Shown piece by piece: positions 51,886 through 59,806 of a stretch of 64,000 nucleotides of DNA. The first letter of the stretch is position 1; every line of letters begins with the position of its first letter. The position numbers and the translations under genes were made by a program. The notes under the pieces are model-generated. The model was not told the DNA's origin, did no database searches, and was given only the letters and a program-made list of their open reading frames with translations. This DNA comes from Cyclobacteriaceae bacterium (GTDB taxonomy: Bacteria > Bacteroidota > Bacteroidia > Cytophagales > Cyclobacteriaceae): positions 121,795 to 185,794 of the forward strand of contig JAKLJG010000005.1 in the NCBI GenBank assembly GCA_023151255.1. Reading direction: 5' to 3'.

Positions 51886-52785
51886 TTATCCAATCAATCT
51901 AAGAATTTCATCCCAATCATCAGGGTTTACCCACTTTATTTCAGCATCGCGCCTGAACCACGTGAGTTGCCGCTTGGCATATCGCCTGGTATTTCGCTTA
52001 AGCAGGCGGATGGCTTCGGTGCGATCATACTTACCCGCTATAAAATCAAAAATCTCCTGGTAGCCTACCGTTTGCAGGGCATTTTTAGTACGATACGGAT
52101 ACAATTGCTCGGCTTCAGCAAACAGCCCGGCTTCAATCATGCTGTCCATTCGGTCATCGATGCGCTTGTACAATATTTCGCGCTCAACATCCAATCCGAT
52201 TTTAATCACCCGAAAGGGAAGTTGCCTTTTTTGTTTTTGCTGAAACTCTTTAATGGATTTGCCTGTTGCCAGTTTTACCTCGAGGGCACGCAGCAGCCGT
52301 TGGGGATTTTGCGCATCGAGCGTTTTTAAACTTTCAGGATCCACTTCGTTCAGTTTCCTTTGCAACCAACCCAGTCCGTATTCAGCATAGTGGTCAGTGA
52401 GTTCGTCACGAATCTCATCCGGAACTTCGGGAATATCATCAAATCCTTCAAGCAGTGCTTTCACATACAGTCCAGAACCTCCGCACACAATCAGCCTGTT
52501 GTATTTTTCAAACAGCCGGCATACCAACGCAAATGCCTCCTCGCCATAGGCGGCAGCATCGTAATCTGTAGTAATAGTATGGGAGTTAATAAAGTGATGG
52601 CGTACCGCAGCAAGTTCATCGGCAGAGGGTTTAGCCGTTCCGATAGTCAACTCCTGATACACCTGGCGTGAATCGGCCGAGATAATTTCTGTTTTCAGAT
52701 GCCGGGCCAGTTTAACAGCCAGTGCTGTTTTACCTGAAGCCGTTGGCCCGACCAGCACAATCAGATTTTTTTTACTCCAATCCAC
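51886..52785 (-). CDS. miaA: tRNA dimethylallyltransferase MiaA
   Basis: 299 aa from the GTG at 52785; an ATG at 52812 adds 9 residues but lies upstream of an exact -7 element. Motifs: LIVLVGPTASGKTALAV (P-loop), ISADSRQVYQELTIGTAKPS, HHFINSHTITTDYDAAAYGEEAF, CGGSGLYVKALLEG, LQTVGYQEIF and RRYAKRQLTWFRRD. It adds a dimethylallyl group to A37 of tRNAs reading UNN codons. It is divergent from the 90-aa gene. Confidence 0.95.
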   Translation of the reverse strand: MDWSKKNLIVLVGPTASGKTALAVKLARHLKTEIISADSRQVYQELTIGTAKPSADELAAVRHHFINSHTITTDYDAAAYGEEAFALVCRLFEKYNRLIVCGGSGLYVKALLEGFDDIPEVPDEIRDELTDHYAEYGLGWLQRKLNEVDPESLKTLDAQNPQRLLRALEVKLATGKSIKEFQQKQKRQLPFRVIKIGLDVEREILYKRIDDRMDSMIEAGLFAEAEQLYPYRTKNALQTVGYQEIFDFIAGKYDRTEAIRLLKRNTRRYAKRQLTWFRRDAEIKWVNPDDWDEILRLIG

Positions 52786-52789
52786 CGGC

Positions 52790-52797
52790 CAAAAGTA
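52790..52797 (-). promoter_or_regulatory. miaA promoter, -7 element
   Basis: Read leftward, TACTTTTG matches TAnnTTTG exactly. It ends 4 bases before the GTG at 52785, suggesting a leaderless or near-leaderless transcript. No good -33 element is seen. Confidence 0.5.
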
Positions 52798-52826
52798 CAA
52801 ACCTTCAATCATTTGCGGTTATCCAT

Positions 52827-52834
52827 TATCTTCG
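52827..52834 (+). promoter_or_regulatory. Probable promoter of the 90-aa gene, -7 element
   Basis: TATCTTCG has one mismatch from TAnnTTTG and ends 16 bases before the ATG at 52851. Confidence 0.4.
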
Positions 52835-52850
52835 CACCAAACAACCACGT

Positions 52851-53123
52851 ATGATTAAGTACACCGTACCCTTTCTAAACAAACTGGAGGAATTGCTGGC
52901 CGAATCGGATTACACGCTGCGTTATGAAAAGGGTAATTTCAAATCAGGCTACTGCCTGCTGCGCGATCAGAAAATTATGATTGTCAATAAATTCTACACC
53001 ACCGAAGGCAAGATTAACGCCCTGCTCGACATTTTAAAGTCGGTGGAATTGGATAAGTCGCGCTTTTCTGAAAAAAGCCTGCGGTTGTACGAAGAGCTTA
53101 CCCAAACCGAAGTAAAAGCTTGA
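52851..53123 (+). CDS. Small conserved hypothetical protein
   Basis: 90 aa from the ATG at 52851. It contains FLNKLEELLAESDYTLRYEKGNF, CLLRDQKIMIVNKFYTTEGK and a helical C-terminus, giving an alpha/beta cytoplasmic protein without membrane segments. Its stop TGA overlaps the TTG start of the metallo-hydrolase gene (TTGA), so translation is coupled. I do not recognise a named function; it may act with that hydrolase. Confidence 0.7.
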   Translation: MIKYTVPFLNKLEELLAESDYTLRYEKGNFKSGYCLLRDQKIMIVNKFYTTEGKINALLDILKSVELDKSRFSEKSLRLYEELTQTEVKA

Positions 53124-53884
53124 CCATTACCTTTCTCGGCACCGGCACCTCCCAGGGCGTACCCGTTATCGGGTGCACCTGCGAGGTGTGTTCTTCGGTT
53201 GATTTCCGCGACAAGCGGCTGCGTTCCTCAGTGCACATTCAAACCGAAAACCTGAGCCTGGTAATTGACACCGGCCCCGACTTCCGCCAGCAGATGCTGC
53301 GCGAGAACATACAGCGGGTAGATGCCATTTTAATGACCCATGCACACCGCGATCATACGGCCGGGCTTGACGATGTGCGTGCCTATAACTTTAAGCAGAA
53401 CATTACCATGCCGGTGTATGGTATGCACGAAACGCTCAGTCAAATTCAGTCTGATTTCGCCTACATCTTTGGCCCTGATAATTATCCGGGTCTTCCGCGC
53501 ATTACCTTACTTCCGATAACCTCTCAACCATTTTCCATTAACAATGTTGAAATCATTCCATTGCCGGTTCTGCACCTGAAGCTGCCTGTTCTTGGTTTCC
53601 GCATCGGCAGTTTCGCCTACATTACCGATGCTAATTATATTCCGGAGGAAACCCTTGAAAAGCTTCGCGGAATAAAACACCTCGTGCTCAATGCGCTGCA
53701 GCGCGAACCGCATATTTCGCACTTTAACCTGGCTGAAGCGATAGACATGGTCAAGACGATCAATCCCGAAAAGGCCTGGTTCACACACATTAGCCATAAG
53801 CTTGGCACACAGCGTACGATTGAAAAAGAACTGCCCGAAGGAATTGCACTGGCGTGGGATGGGTTGCAGCTTTCAATAGCGTAA
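53120..53884 (+). CDS. Metallo-beta-lactamase-fold hydrolase, PhnP/YycJ-like
   Basis: 254 aa from a TTG at 53120. Motifs: FLGTGTSQGVPVIGCTCEVC near the start, the metal-binding THAHRDHTAGLDD (HxHxDH), a late FAYITDANYI and NLAEAIDMVKTINPEKAWFTHISHKLG. Members cleave phosphodiesters, including cyclic ribose phosphates and nucleic acids. The substrate is not known here. It is the second gene of a rightward run that includes the NFACT gene. Confidence 0.88.
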   Translation: MTITFLGTGTSQGVPVIGCTCEVCSSVDFRDKRLRSSVHIQTENLSLVIDTGPDFRQQMLRENIQRVDAILMTHAHRDHTAGLDDVRAYNFKQNITMPVYGMHETLSQIQSDFAYIFGPDNYPGLPRITLLPITSQPFSINNVEIIPLPVLHLKLPVLGFRIGSFAYITDANYIPEETLEKLRGIKHLVLNALQREPHISHFNLAEAIDMVKTINPEKAWFTHISHKLGTQRTIEKELPEGIALAWDGLQLSIA

Positions 53885-53886
53885 CC

Positions 53887-55434
53887 GTGCATAACAATTA
53901 CTACTTTCTGCGTCAACTTACCGGAGCTCTGGCCAGTCGGCTAACGGGCAGCGTGGTTTCGCAATGTTTCAGTCAACATGTTGATGAACTGGTATTGCAA
54001 TTTGAAACGGCACAAGGGCGCTTTTTCATCCGGGCCTCGCTGCAGCCGCAGGTTTGCTGCCTTTCCTTTCCTGATGATGTAAAGCGGGCACGCAAAAACA
54101 GCATCGATCTCTTTCAGGAAATTATAGGCTGCCGTGTTACAATGCTAAACCAGTTTATGAACGAGCGGAGCTTTGGCATCGAACTGGAGAACAATCTTTT
54201 ACTCTTATTCAAAATGCACGGCAACAGGGCCAACATCATCTTGTTTATTGATTTGAAACCGGTAAAGTTGTTTCATAATCAATTGGCACAGGATTACTCC
54301 ATCCGGCCGGAAGGCCTGAATAAATCAATCGATTTTTCGCGGACTGCATTCGAAAAGAATCTGGCAAATCTGCAACAATACTACTTCACTTTCGGTAAAC
54401 CTGTATGGCAATACCTGGCTACTCTAAATTTTTATTCAAAATCAACGGAAGAGAAGTGGAGTTTGTTTAACGAGACAATCAGGTTGCTACAAAACCCAAC
54501 TTACTTTATCGTTAAAGATCAGAATGCGGTACACTTCTCCCTGCTTCCTGTTTACGAAGTCACCCGGTCGTTTTCAGATCCAATCATGGCTATTAATGAG
54601 TTTTTCATGGTGCACCATGCAACCCGCACACTGATGCATGAAAAACAACAGGCGATACACCAGCTGAATAAAAAAATTGAGCAAAACAGAAGTTATATTG
54701 ACCGTAACACAGCGAAGCTAAAAGAACTCGAGCACGACAACCATTTCAGCGCATGGGCCGACCTGCTGATGGCCAATTTAACCCATCTGCAGGCAGGGGC
54801 AGAAACCGTAACCGTTTTAAACTTTTATACCAACCAGCCCGAAGTGATAAAAGTTAAAAAAGAATTTTCCATTCAGAAAAATGCTGAAATCTTTTACCGC
54901 AAAGCCAAAAACAGGCAGCTCGAAATACAAAACCTTAAAGAAGGCTTAGCCCTGAAACAACAACAGGTTAACGTACTTGAAGAGCGACTAAAGCAGGTAC
55001 AGCAAGCTGATAACCTGCGTACGCTCAGGCAGTTGATTAAGGAGTCGAACCTAATTAAAACTGAAAAAGAAAGAACAATCGCATTACCTTACCGCGAAGT
55101 GGAATTTAACGGCTTCAAAATCTGGATTGGCAAAAACGCAAAAAGCAACGATGAACTCACACAAAAGTATTCATACAAAGAAGACCTGTGGCTGCATGCG
55201 AAGGATGTCACAGGGTCGCACGTGCTGATAAAATACCAGGCCGGTAAACCATTCCCGAAGTCGGTTATTGAGCGGGCTGCGCAGTTGGCGGCTTATCATT
55301 CTAAGCGAAAAACCGATTCGCTGTGTCCTGTAACGGTTACGCCAAAAAAATTTGTACGCAAACGCAAGGGCGATGCTCCGGGAATGGTGGTCGTAGAGCG
55401 GGAAAAGGTGATTTTGGTAGAGCCTAAACAGTAA
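53887..55434 (+). CDS. NFACT/RqcH-like RNA-binding protein
   Basis: 515 aa from the GTG at 53887 (HNNYYFLRQL), 2 bases after the preceding stop; the frame is open further upstream inside the metallo-hydrolase gene. A NFACT-N domain covers about residues 1-200, a coiled-coil region about 250-380, and the NFACT-R domain lies at the end (FNGFKIWIGKNAKSNDELTQKY, LWLHAKDVTGSHVLIKYQ, RAAQLAAYHSKRKTDSLCPVTVTPKKFVRKRKGDAPGMV, split here only by position at about 420-505). The RqcH group tags incomplete chains on large ribosomal subunits. Confidence 0.88.
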   Translation: MHNNYYFLRQLTGALASRLTGSVVSQCFSQHVDELVLQFETAQGRFFIRASLQPQVCCLSFPDDVKRARKNSIDLFQEIIGCRVTMLNQFMNERSFGIELENNLLLLFKMHGNRANIILFIDLKPVKLFHNQLAQDYSIRPEGLNKSIDFSRTAFEKNLANLQQYYFTFGKPVWQYLATLNFYSKSTEEKWSLFNETIRLLQNPTYFIVKDQNAVHFSLLPVYEVTRSFSDPIMAINEFFMVHHATRTLMHEKQQAIHQLNKKIEQNRSYIDRNTAKLKELEHDNHFSAWADLLMANLTHLQAGAETVTVLNFYTNQPEVIKVKKEFSIQKNAEIFYRKAKNRQLEIQNLKEGLALKQQQVNVLEERLKQVQQADNLRTLRQLIKESNLIKTEKERTIALPYREVEFNGFKIWIGKNAKSNDELTQKYSYKEDLWLHAKDVTGSHVLIKYQAGKPFPKSVIERAAQLAAYHSKRKTDSLCPVTVTPKKFVRKRKGDAPGMVVVEREKVILVEPKQ

Positions 55435-55451
55435 TTGCTTAGTGCCACATG

Positions 55452-56885
55452 CTATTTCACAACATTTATCCGCAAGGTATTGGTACGCTGGCGTTCCTGA
55501 ATCGGCATGCTGGCCAGCACAATAAAAATATCACCCGGTTGTACGTGCCCTTCCTGCTTCAGGATTTTTTCCACATCGGCAATGGTTTCATCGGTAGAAT
55601 TATGTTTATCGTAATGGTAAGCGCGTGCACCCCACACCAGGTTAATAGTATTGAGCAGCGCCTTGTTGCCGGTAAACACAAAAATGTTGGTATTGGGCCG
55701 GTGCGAGGAAGACTTAAATGCCGTGTAGCCCGATGATGTCATACCCACAATCGCTTTTGCGCCTACATCCTTAGCCAGCTTGCAGGCGGCCAGTACCAGG
55801 CTGTCGTTCAGGTAAATGGGTGATTTCGGATCGACTTCGCGGAAGCGGTAGTACATCTTTTCATTTTTCTCAACCGAAGCGATGGTACGCACCATGCTTC
55901 GGATAACCTCAATGGGGTATTTACCGGCTGCCGTTTCAGCCGAAAGCATTACCGCATCCGCACCATCCATTACCGCATTGGCTACATCGTTGGTTTCGGC
56001 ACGGGTAGGCCGCGGATTTTCGATCATGCTCTCCATCATCTGTGTAGCCACAATCACAGGTTTGCTGGCTTTGTTACATTTCTCGATGAGCATCTTCTGC
56101 ACCATGGGCACTTCCTCCAGCCATATTTCAACACCCAGATCACCCCGGGCAACCATCACCGCATCGGTGGCATTAATTATATCATCGATATTACTAAGGG
56201 CTTCCGGTTTTTCAATCTTGGCAACGATGCGTGATGTTGATTTTTTCTTTTCAATGATATCCCTAAGTATTTTAATGTCTTGCGCTTTGCGTACAAACGA
56301 AAGGGCAATCCACTCAATGTTATTCTTCAGGCCAAACTCCAGGTCTTCCATGTCCTTCTCGGTAAGCGAGGGAGCTGTTACTTTGCTGAAGGGCAGGTTA
56401 ATTCCTTTACGGGATTTGACAGGCCCGCCATAGACCACTTCGGTAACAATATCAACATCCCGCACTTCCACTACTTTCAGTTCAATTTTACCATCGTCAA
56501 TCAGCACCAGGTCGCCCACCTTTACATCTTTCGGTAAATTTTTGTACGAGGTGCTGGCGATTTCATTGTTACCTACCAGTTCGCGGGTGGTAATGATAAA
56601 TGTTTGACCGCGTTGTATTTCCACATCGGGTTTCATTTCCTGGATGCGGATTTTCGGACCTTGCAAATCGAGTAGTAAGGCTACAGTAGAACCGAGTTCT
56701 TCATTGATCTCGCGCACATTATTGATAACTTTTTGATGGTCGGCATGGGTGCCGTGCGAAAAATTCAGCCTGAAGACATCTACACCTTCTTTCACCAGGG
56801 CGCGAAGCATTTCTTTTGAGTTAGAGGCCGGGCCAATGGTGGCCACAATTTTTGTTTTGTTGTACGAAATTTTTTCCGTTGTCAT
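55452..56885 (-). CDS. pyk: Pyruvate kinase
   Basis: 477 aa. Motifs: TKIVATIGPASNSKEMLRALV, FRLNFSHGTHADHQ, LLDLQGPKIRIQ, the catalytic-loop EKKKSTSRIVAKIEKPEAL, MVARGDLGVEI and KPVIVATQMMESMIENPRPTRAE. It converts phosphoenolpyruvate and ADP to pyruvate and ATP. It starts 2 bases downstream of the IPExxxVDY-type gene stop, so both are in one leftward transcript. Confidence 0.97.
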   Translation of the reverse strand: MTTEKISYNKTKIVATIGPASNSKEMLRALVKEGVDVFRLNFSHGTHADHQKVINNVREINEELGSTVALLLDLQGPKIRIQEMKPDVEIQRGQTFIITTRELVGNNEIASTSYKNLPKDVKVGDLVLIDDGKIELKVVEVRDVDIVTEVVYGGPVKSRKGINLPFSKVTAPSLTEKDMEDLEFGLKNNIEWIALSFVRKAQDIKILRDIIEKKKSTSRIVAKIEKPEALSNIDDIINATDAVMVARGDLGVEIWLEEVPMVQKMLIEKCNKASKPVIVATQMMESMIENPRPTRAETNDVANAVMDGADAVMLSAETAAGKYPIEVIRSMVRTIASVEKNEKMYYRFREVDPKSPIYLNDSLVLAACKLAKDVGAKAIVGMTSSGYTAFKSSSHRPNTNIFVFTGNKALLNTINLVWGARAYHYDKHNSTDETIADVEKILKQEGHVQPGDIFIVLASMPIQERQRTNTLRINVVK

Positions 56886-56887
56886 GT

Positions 56888-57310
56888 TTAAAAAATAAAA
56901 TTCACTTTCGACTTGAGACCCGCCAGCGGAATAGGGGCAACCAATTCAACCATAGGCAGGCTGCGCACCTTTTCAACCACCATGGCAGTAAAGCCGGGGT
57001 CCTCAGCCTGAGTCAAAAGTATAAAATCGAAGTGAGGAAATTCAGGCACCAGTAAATGCTTGCCGGCCGTGTAATCAACCGGTTTGTTTTTAAACAATTT
57101 CAATCGGTTGAGGTGTGTTTCATAAGCAAAAAAATTAAAATACTTATCACCTTCCTTTTTATAGCCAACAGCCAGATCGGGCTGGCGCACCAGGTTAAAG
57201 CCTGTTTGCCGGTTAATGGCCCAGGCAAGTTTATAGCCTTTGGCTGTGCTGGCGATACCAGTCAGTTCAAAGTTGTACGCGTACTCAATAACCAGCTTGT
57301 TTTTCTTCAT
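56888..57310 (-). CDS. IPExxxVDY-family protein
   Basis: 140 aa, of a Bacteroidota-specific family usually located beside pyk. The signature region reads [13 protein letters not shown], a variant of the consensus IPExxxVDY. The N-terminus [19 protein letters not shown] and the middle [24 protein letters not shown] are typical. There is no membrane segment or known function. It is the first gene of the leftward unit with pyruvate kinase and is divergent from acpP. Confidence 0.82.
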   Translation of the reverse strand: MKKNKLVIEYAYNFELTGIASTAKGYKLAWAINRQTGFNLVRQPDLAVGYKKEGDKYFNFFAYETHLNRLKLFKNKPVDYTAGKHLLVPEFPHFDFILLTQAEDPGFTAMVVEKVRSLPMVELVAPIPLAGLKSKVNFIF

Positions 57311-57361
57311 TTTTTATCGGGCAATTGCCGGTTTTTGCGGTTTGGGCGGGCTTTAAAAAAG

Positions 57362-57393
57362 TTTGACAATATTGCATTAAATCTCTTTCTTTG
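57362..57393 (+). promoter_or_regulatory. acpP promoter
   Basis: TTTG at 57362-57365 (-33) and TTTCTTTG at 57386-57393 (one mismatch from TAnnTTTG) are 20 bases apart, the typical spacing. The ATG of acpP is 35 bases further. Confidence 0.6.
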
Positions 57394-57427
57394 CACTGAA
57401 TTTTTAAAATCCTTAAAACTCATAAAC

Positions 57428-57667
57428 ATGTCTGAAATCGCACAAAAAGTAAAACAGATCATCATCGACAAACTGGGCGTTGAAGAATCTGAAGTTACTC
57501 CTGAAGCAAGTTTTACGAACGACCTTGGCGCTGACTCTCTTGACACAGTAGAACTCATTATGGAGTTCGAGAAAGAATTTAACATCTCCATTCCTGACGA
57601 TCAGGCTGAGAACATCTCAACTGTTGGCCAGGCTATTTCTTACCTGGAGCAAAACGTAAAGAAATAA
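57428..57667 (+). CDS. acpP: Acyl carrier protein
   Basis: 79 aa, the usual length. The phosphopantetheine attachment serine is Ser37 in [11 protein letters not shown]. The helix sequences [20 protein letters not shown] and [15 protein letters not shown] are typical. It carries growing acyl chains in fatty-acid synthesis. It is followed by fabF, 38 bases downstream, and has a recognisable promoter upstream. Confidence 0.98.
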   Translation: MSEIAQKVKQIIIDKLGVEESEVTPEASFTNDLGADSLDTVELIMEFEKEFNISIPDDQAENISTVGQAISYLEQNVKK

Positions 57668-57705
57668 CAAAGGGCGGTTACGCTCTTTGATTTCAACTTT
57701 TCAAC

Positions 57706-58953
57706 ATGACTTTAAAACGAGTAGTCGTTACCGGGCTTGGTGCACTCACACCCATTGGCAACACCCTGACCGAATATTGGGAGGGGTTAAAAAAGGGCAT
57801 GAGTGGTGCTGCACCCATTACCCGGTTTGACGCCTCTCTATTCAAAACCAGGTTCGCCTGCGAAGTAAAAAACTTCGACATCGGCAACCACATGGACCGC
57901 AAAGAGGCCCGCAAAATGGACCCTTTTGCCCAATACGCCATGGTAGTGGTTGATGAAGCTATTAAAGATTCACAACTACCCCTGAATGAACTGAACCCCA
58001 ACCGGGTTGGTGTAATCTGGGGTTCGGGCATTGGCGGACTGCTTACCTTTCAGGAAGAGGTAAAGTCATATGCAAAAGGCGATGGCACCCCGCGTTTCAA
58101 TCCGTTCTTCATTCCGAAAATGATTCCCGACCTGAGTGCCGGGCACATTTCCATCAAGTATGGCTTTCGCGGGCCTAACTTTGTTACCGTATCCGCCTGT
58201 GCCTCTTCAACCAACGCAATCTACGATGCCTTTACCTACATTCGCTTAGGCAAAGCTGATGTGATTGTTTCGGGAGGGTCTGAGGCGGCTGTTTGCGAAG
58301 CGGGTGTTGGCGGGTTTAACGCCATGAAAGCGCTGAGTGAACGCAACGATGATCCGGCAACCGCTTCGCGCCCGTACGATAAAGACCGTGACGGCTTTGT
58401 TTTAGGCGAAGGTGCTGGCGCTTTAATTCTTGAAGAATACGAGCACGCCAAAAAGCGTGGCGCGAAAATTTATGCCGAAGTTATTGGCGGGGGAATGTCG
58501 GCCGATGCCTACCATATTACCGCACCTCACCCCGAAGGAGCGGGAATAACCCAGGTAATGTTTAATGCCCTGGAGGATGCCGGCATTGCACCGACCGATG
58601 TCGATTACATAAATACACATGGTACATCAACTCCGCTGGGAGATATTGGCGAGATCAAGGCCATCCAGCAGGTGTTTGGTGACCATGCGTATAAAATGAA
58701 CATCAGTTCAACCAAATCGATGACGGGCCACCTGCTGGGGGCTGCAGGCGCCATTGAAAGTATTGCCTGTATCATGGCCCTCAACCAGTCAGTAGTGCCG
58801 CCCACCATCAACCATTTTACCGATGATGACGGGCTTGACCCGAAGCTTAACCTAACATTTAACAAGGCTCAGCAGCGCGAAGTAAAGGTTGCCCTCAGCA
58901 ATACATTCGGGTTTGGCGGGCATAACTTTTCCATTCTACTTAAAAAGGTGTAA
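57706..58953 (+). CDS. fabF: 3-oxoacyl-ACP synthase II (FabF)
   Basis: 415 aa. Catalytic triad Cys165 (TVSACASSTNAI), His305 (NTHGTSTPLGD) and His342 (MTGHLLGAAGA). The C-terminal GFGGHNFS is typical. It condenses malonyl-ACP with the growing acyl-ACP. It is downstream of acpP and upstream of rnc, an order seen in many bacteria. Confidence 0.98.
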   Translation: MTLKRVVVTGLGALTPIGNTLTEYWEGLKKGMSGAAPITRFDASLFKTRFACEVKNFDIGNHMDRKEARKMDPFAQYAMVVVDEAIKDSQLPLNELNPNRVGVIWGSGIGGLLTFQEEVKSYAKGDGTPRFNPFFIPKMIPDLSAGHISIKYGFRGPNFVTVSACASSTNAIYDAFTYIRLGKADVIVSGGSEAAVCEAGVGGFNAMKALSERNDDPATASRPYDKDRDGFVLGEGAGALILEEYEHAKKRGAKIYAEVIGGGMSADAYHITAPHPEGAGITQVMFNALEDAGIAPTDVDYINTHGTSTPLGDIGEIKAIQQVFGDHAYKMNISSTKSMTGHLLGAAGAIESIACIMALNQSVVPPTINHFTDDDGLDPKLNLTFNKAQQREVKVALSNTFGFGGHNFSILLKKV

Positions 58954-58996
58954 TTGCTTTTTTGCCCTAATGCCGTGCCTTCTGCCATTTTCGTGT

Positions 58997-59004
58997 TATC
59001 TTTC
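58997..59004 (+). promoter_or_regulatory. Possible rnc promoter, -7 element
   Basis: TATCTTTC is one mismatch from TAnnTTTG and ends 16 bases before the TTG start and 28 before an in-frame GTG. No -33 element is clear. Confidence 0.35.
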
Positions 59005-59020
59005 GTACCGGTAAAACGAA

Positions 59021-59773
59021 TTGAGCACAGTTGTGTGGCGTTTACTTAAAATCCCAAAAAACAAATCCACCACCGATAAAAAACTGATTAGCGCCATACA
59101 AACCGTGGCCGGTTTCACCCCTTCCAATCTTGAACTGTACCGGTTGGCCACTGTACACAGTTCCATCGCCAAAGAAAACGGTTATGGTTTTAAAGAAAGT
59201 AATGAACGGCTGGAGTACCTGGGTGATGCCATACTGGGTGCGGCTGTAGCCGATTACCTGTTTATGAAATTTCCTTACAAAAGCGAGGGCTTTCTTACCG
59301 AAATCCGGTCGCGCATCGTAAACCGCGAGTCACTCAACCTGCTGGCACGTAAAATCGGCATTGGCGCTATCGTACAATTCGACCAGAAGAATACCCAACT
59401 GCAACAGGTTATCCTGGGTAATACGTTAGAAGCGATTGTCGGGGCCATTTACCTGGATAAAGGTTACCTCCGATGCAAACGATTCGTGATTAATAAACTA
59501 ATTGTACCTCATTATGATATTGAAGAACTGATTGCCACCCATTCAAACTTTAAAAGCAAAGTTATTGAGTGGGGTCAGCGAGAAGGAAAAGAAGTCAGGT
59601 TTGAAATTGTAAGCATTAAAAAAGGAAGGCAACACAAAGAATTTACTGCCCAGGTATTTGTTAACGGCCAACCGCAAGGCACCGGGCACGGCATCAGCAA
59701 GAAAAAAGCCGAGCAGGATGCTGCCTTTAAAACCTGTGAAATACTGAATATCCTAAAGGAAACTCCCGCGTAA
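59021..59773 (+). CDS. rnc: Ribonuclease III
   Basis: 250 aa from a TTG at 59021; a GTG at 59033 giving a start WRLLKIPKNK is an equally good choice. The RNase III signature ERLEYLGDAILGAAVADYL holds catalytic acidic residues, and GNTLEAIVGAIYLDKGY supplies the second set. The C-terminal double-stranded RNA-binding domain (NFKSKVIEWGQREGKEVRFE to GISKKKAEQDAAFKTCEIL) is complete. It processes rRNA precursors and other duplex RNAs. It follows fabF. Confidence 0.96.
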   Translation: MSTVVWRLLKIPKNKSTTDKKLISAIQTVAGFTPSNLELYRLATVHSSIAKENGYGFKESNERLEYLGDAILGAAVADYLFMKFPYKSEGFLTEIRSRIVNRESLNLLARKIGIGAIVQFDQKNTQLQQVILGNTLEAIVGAIYLDKGYLRCKRFVINKLIVPHYDIEELIATHSNFKSKVIEWGQREGKEVRFEIVSIKKGRQHKEFTAQVFVNGQPQGTGHGISKKKAEQDAAFKTCEILNILKETPA

Positions 59774-59806
59774 TTACCGTTTATTGCACCCTGATTACCC
59801 AATGCT

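Noticed and set aside
51736..52329. 197-aa rightward ORF
   Set aside because: Antisense to miaA and the end of a glycosyltransferase gene, both well supported.
55882..56433. 183-aa rightward ORF
   Set aside because: Antisense to pyruvate kinase; Ser/Ile-rich translation typical of a shadow frame.
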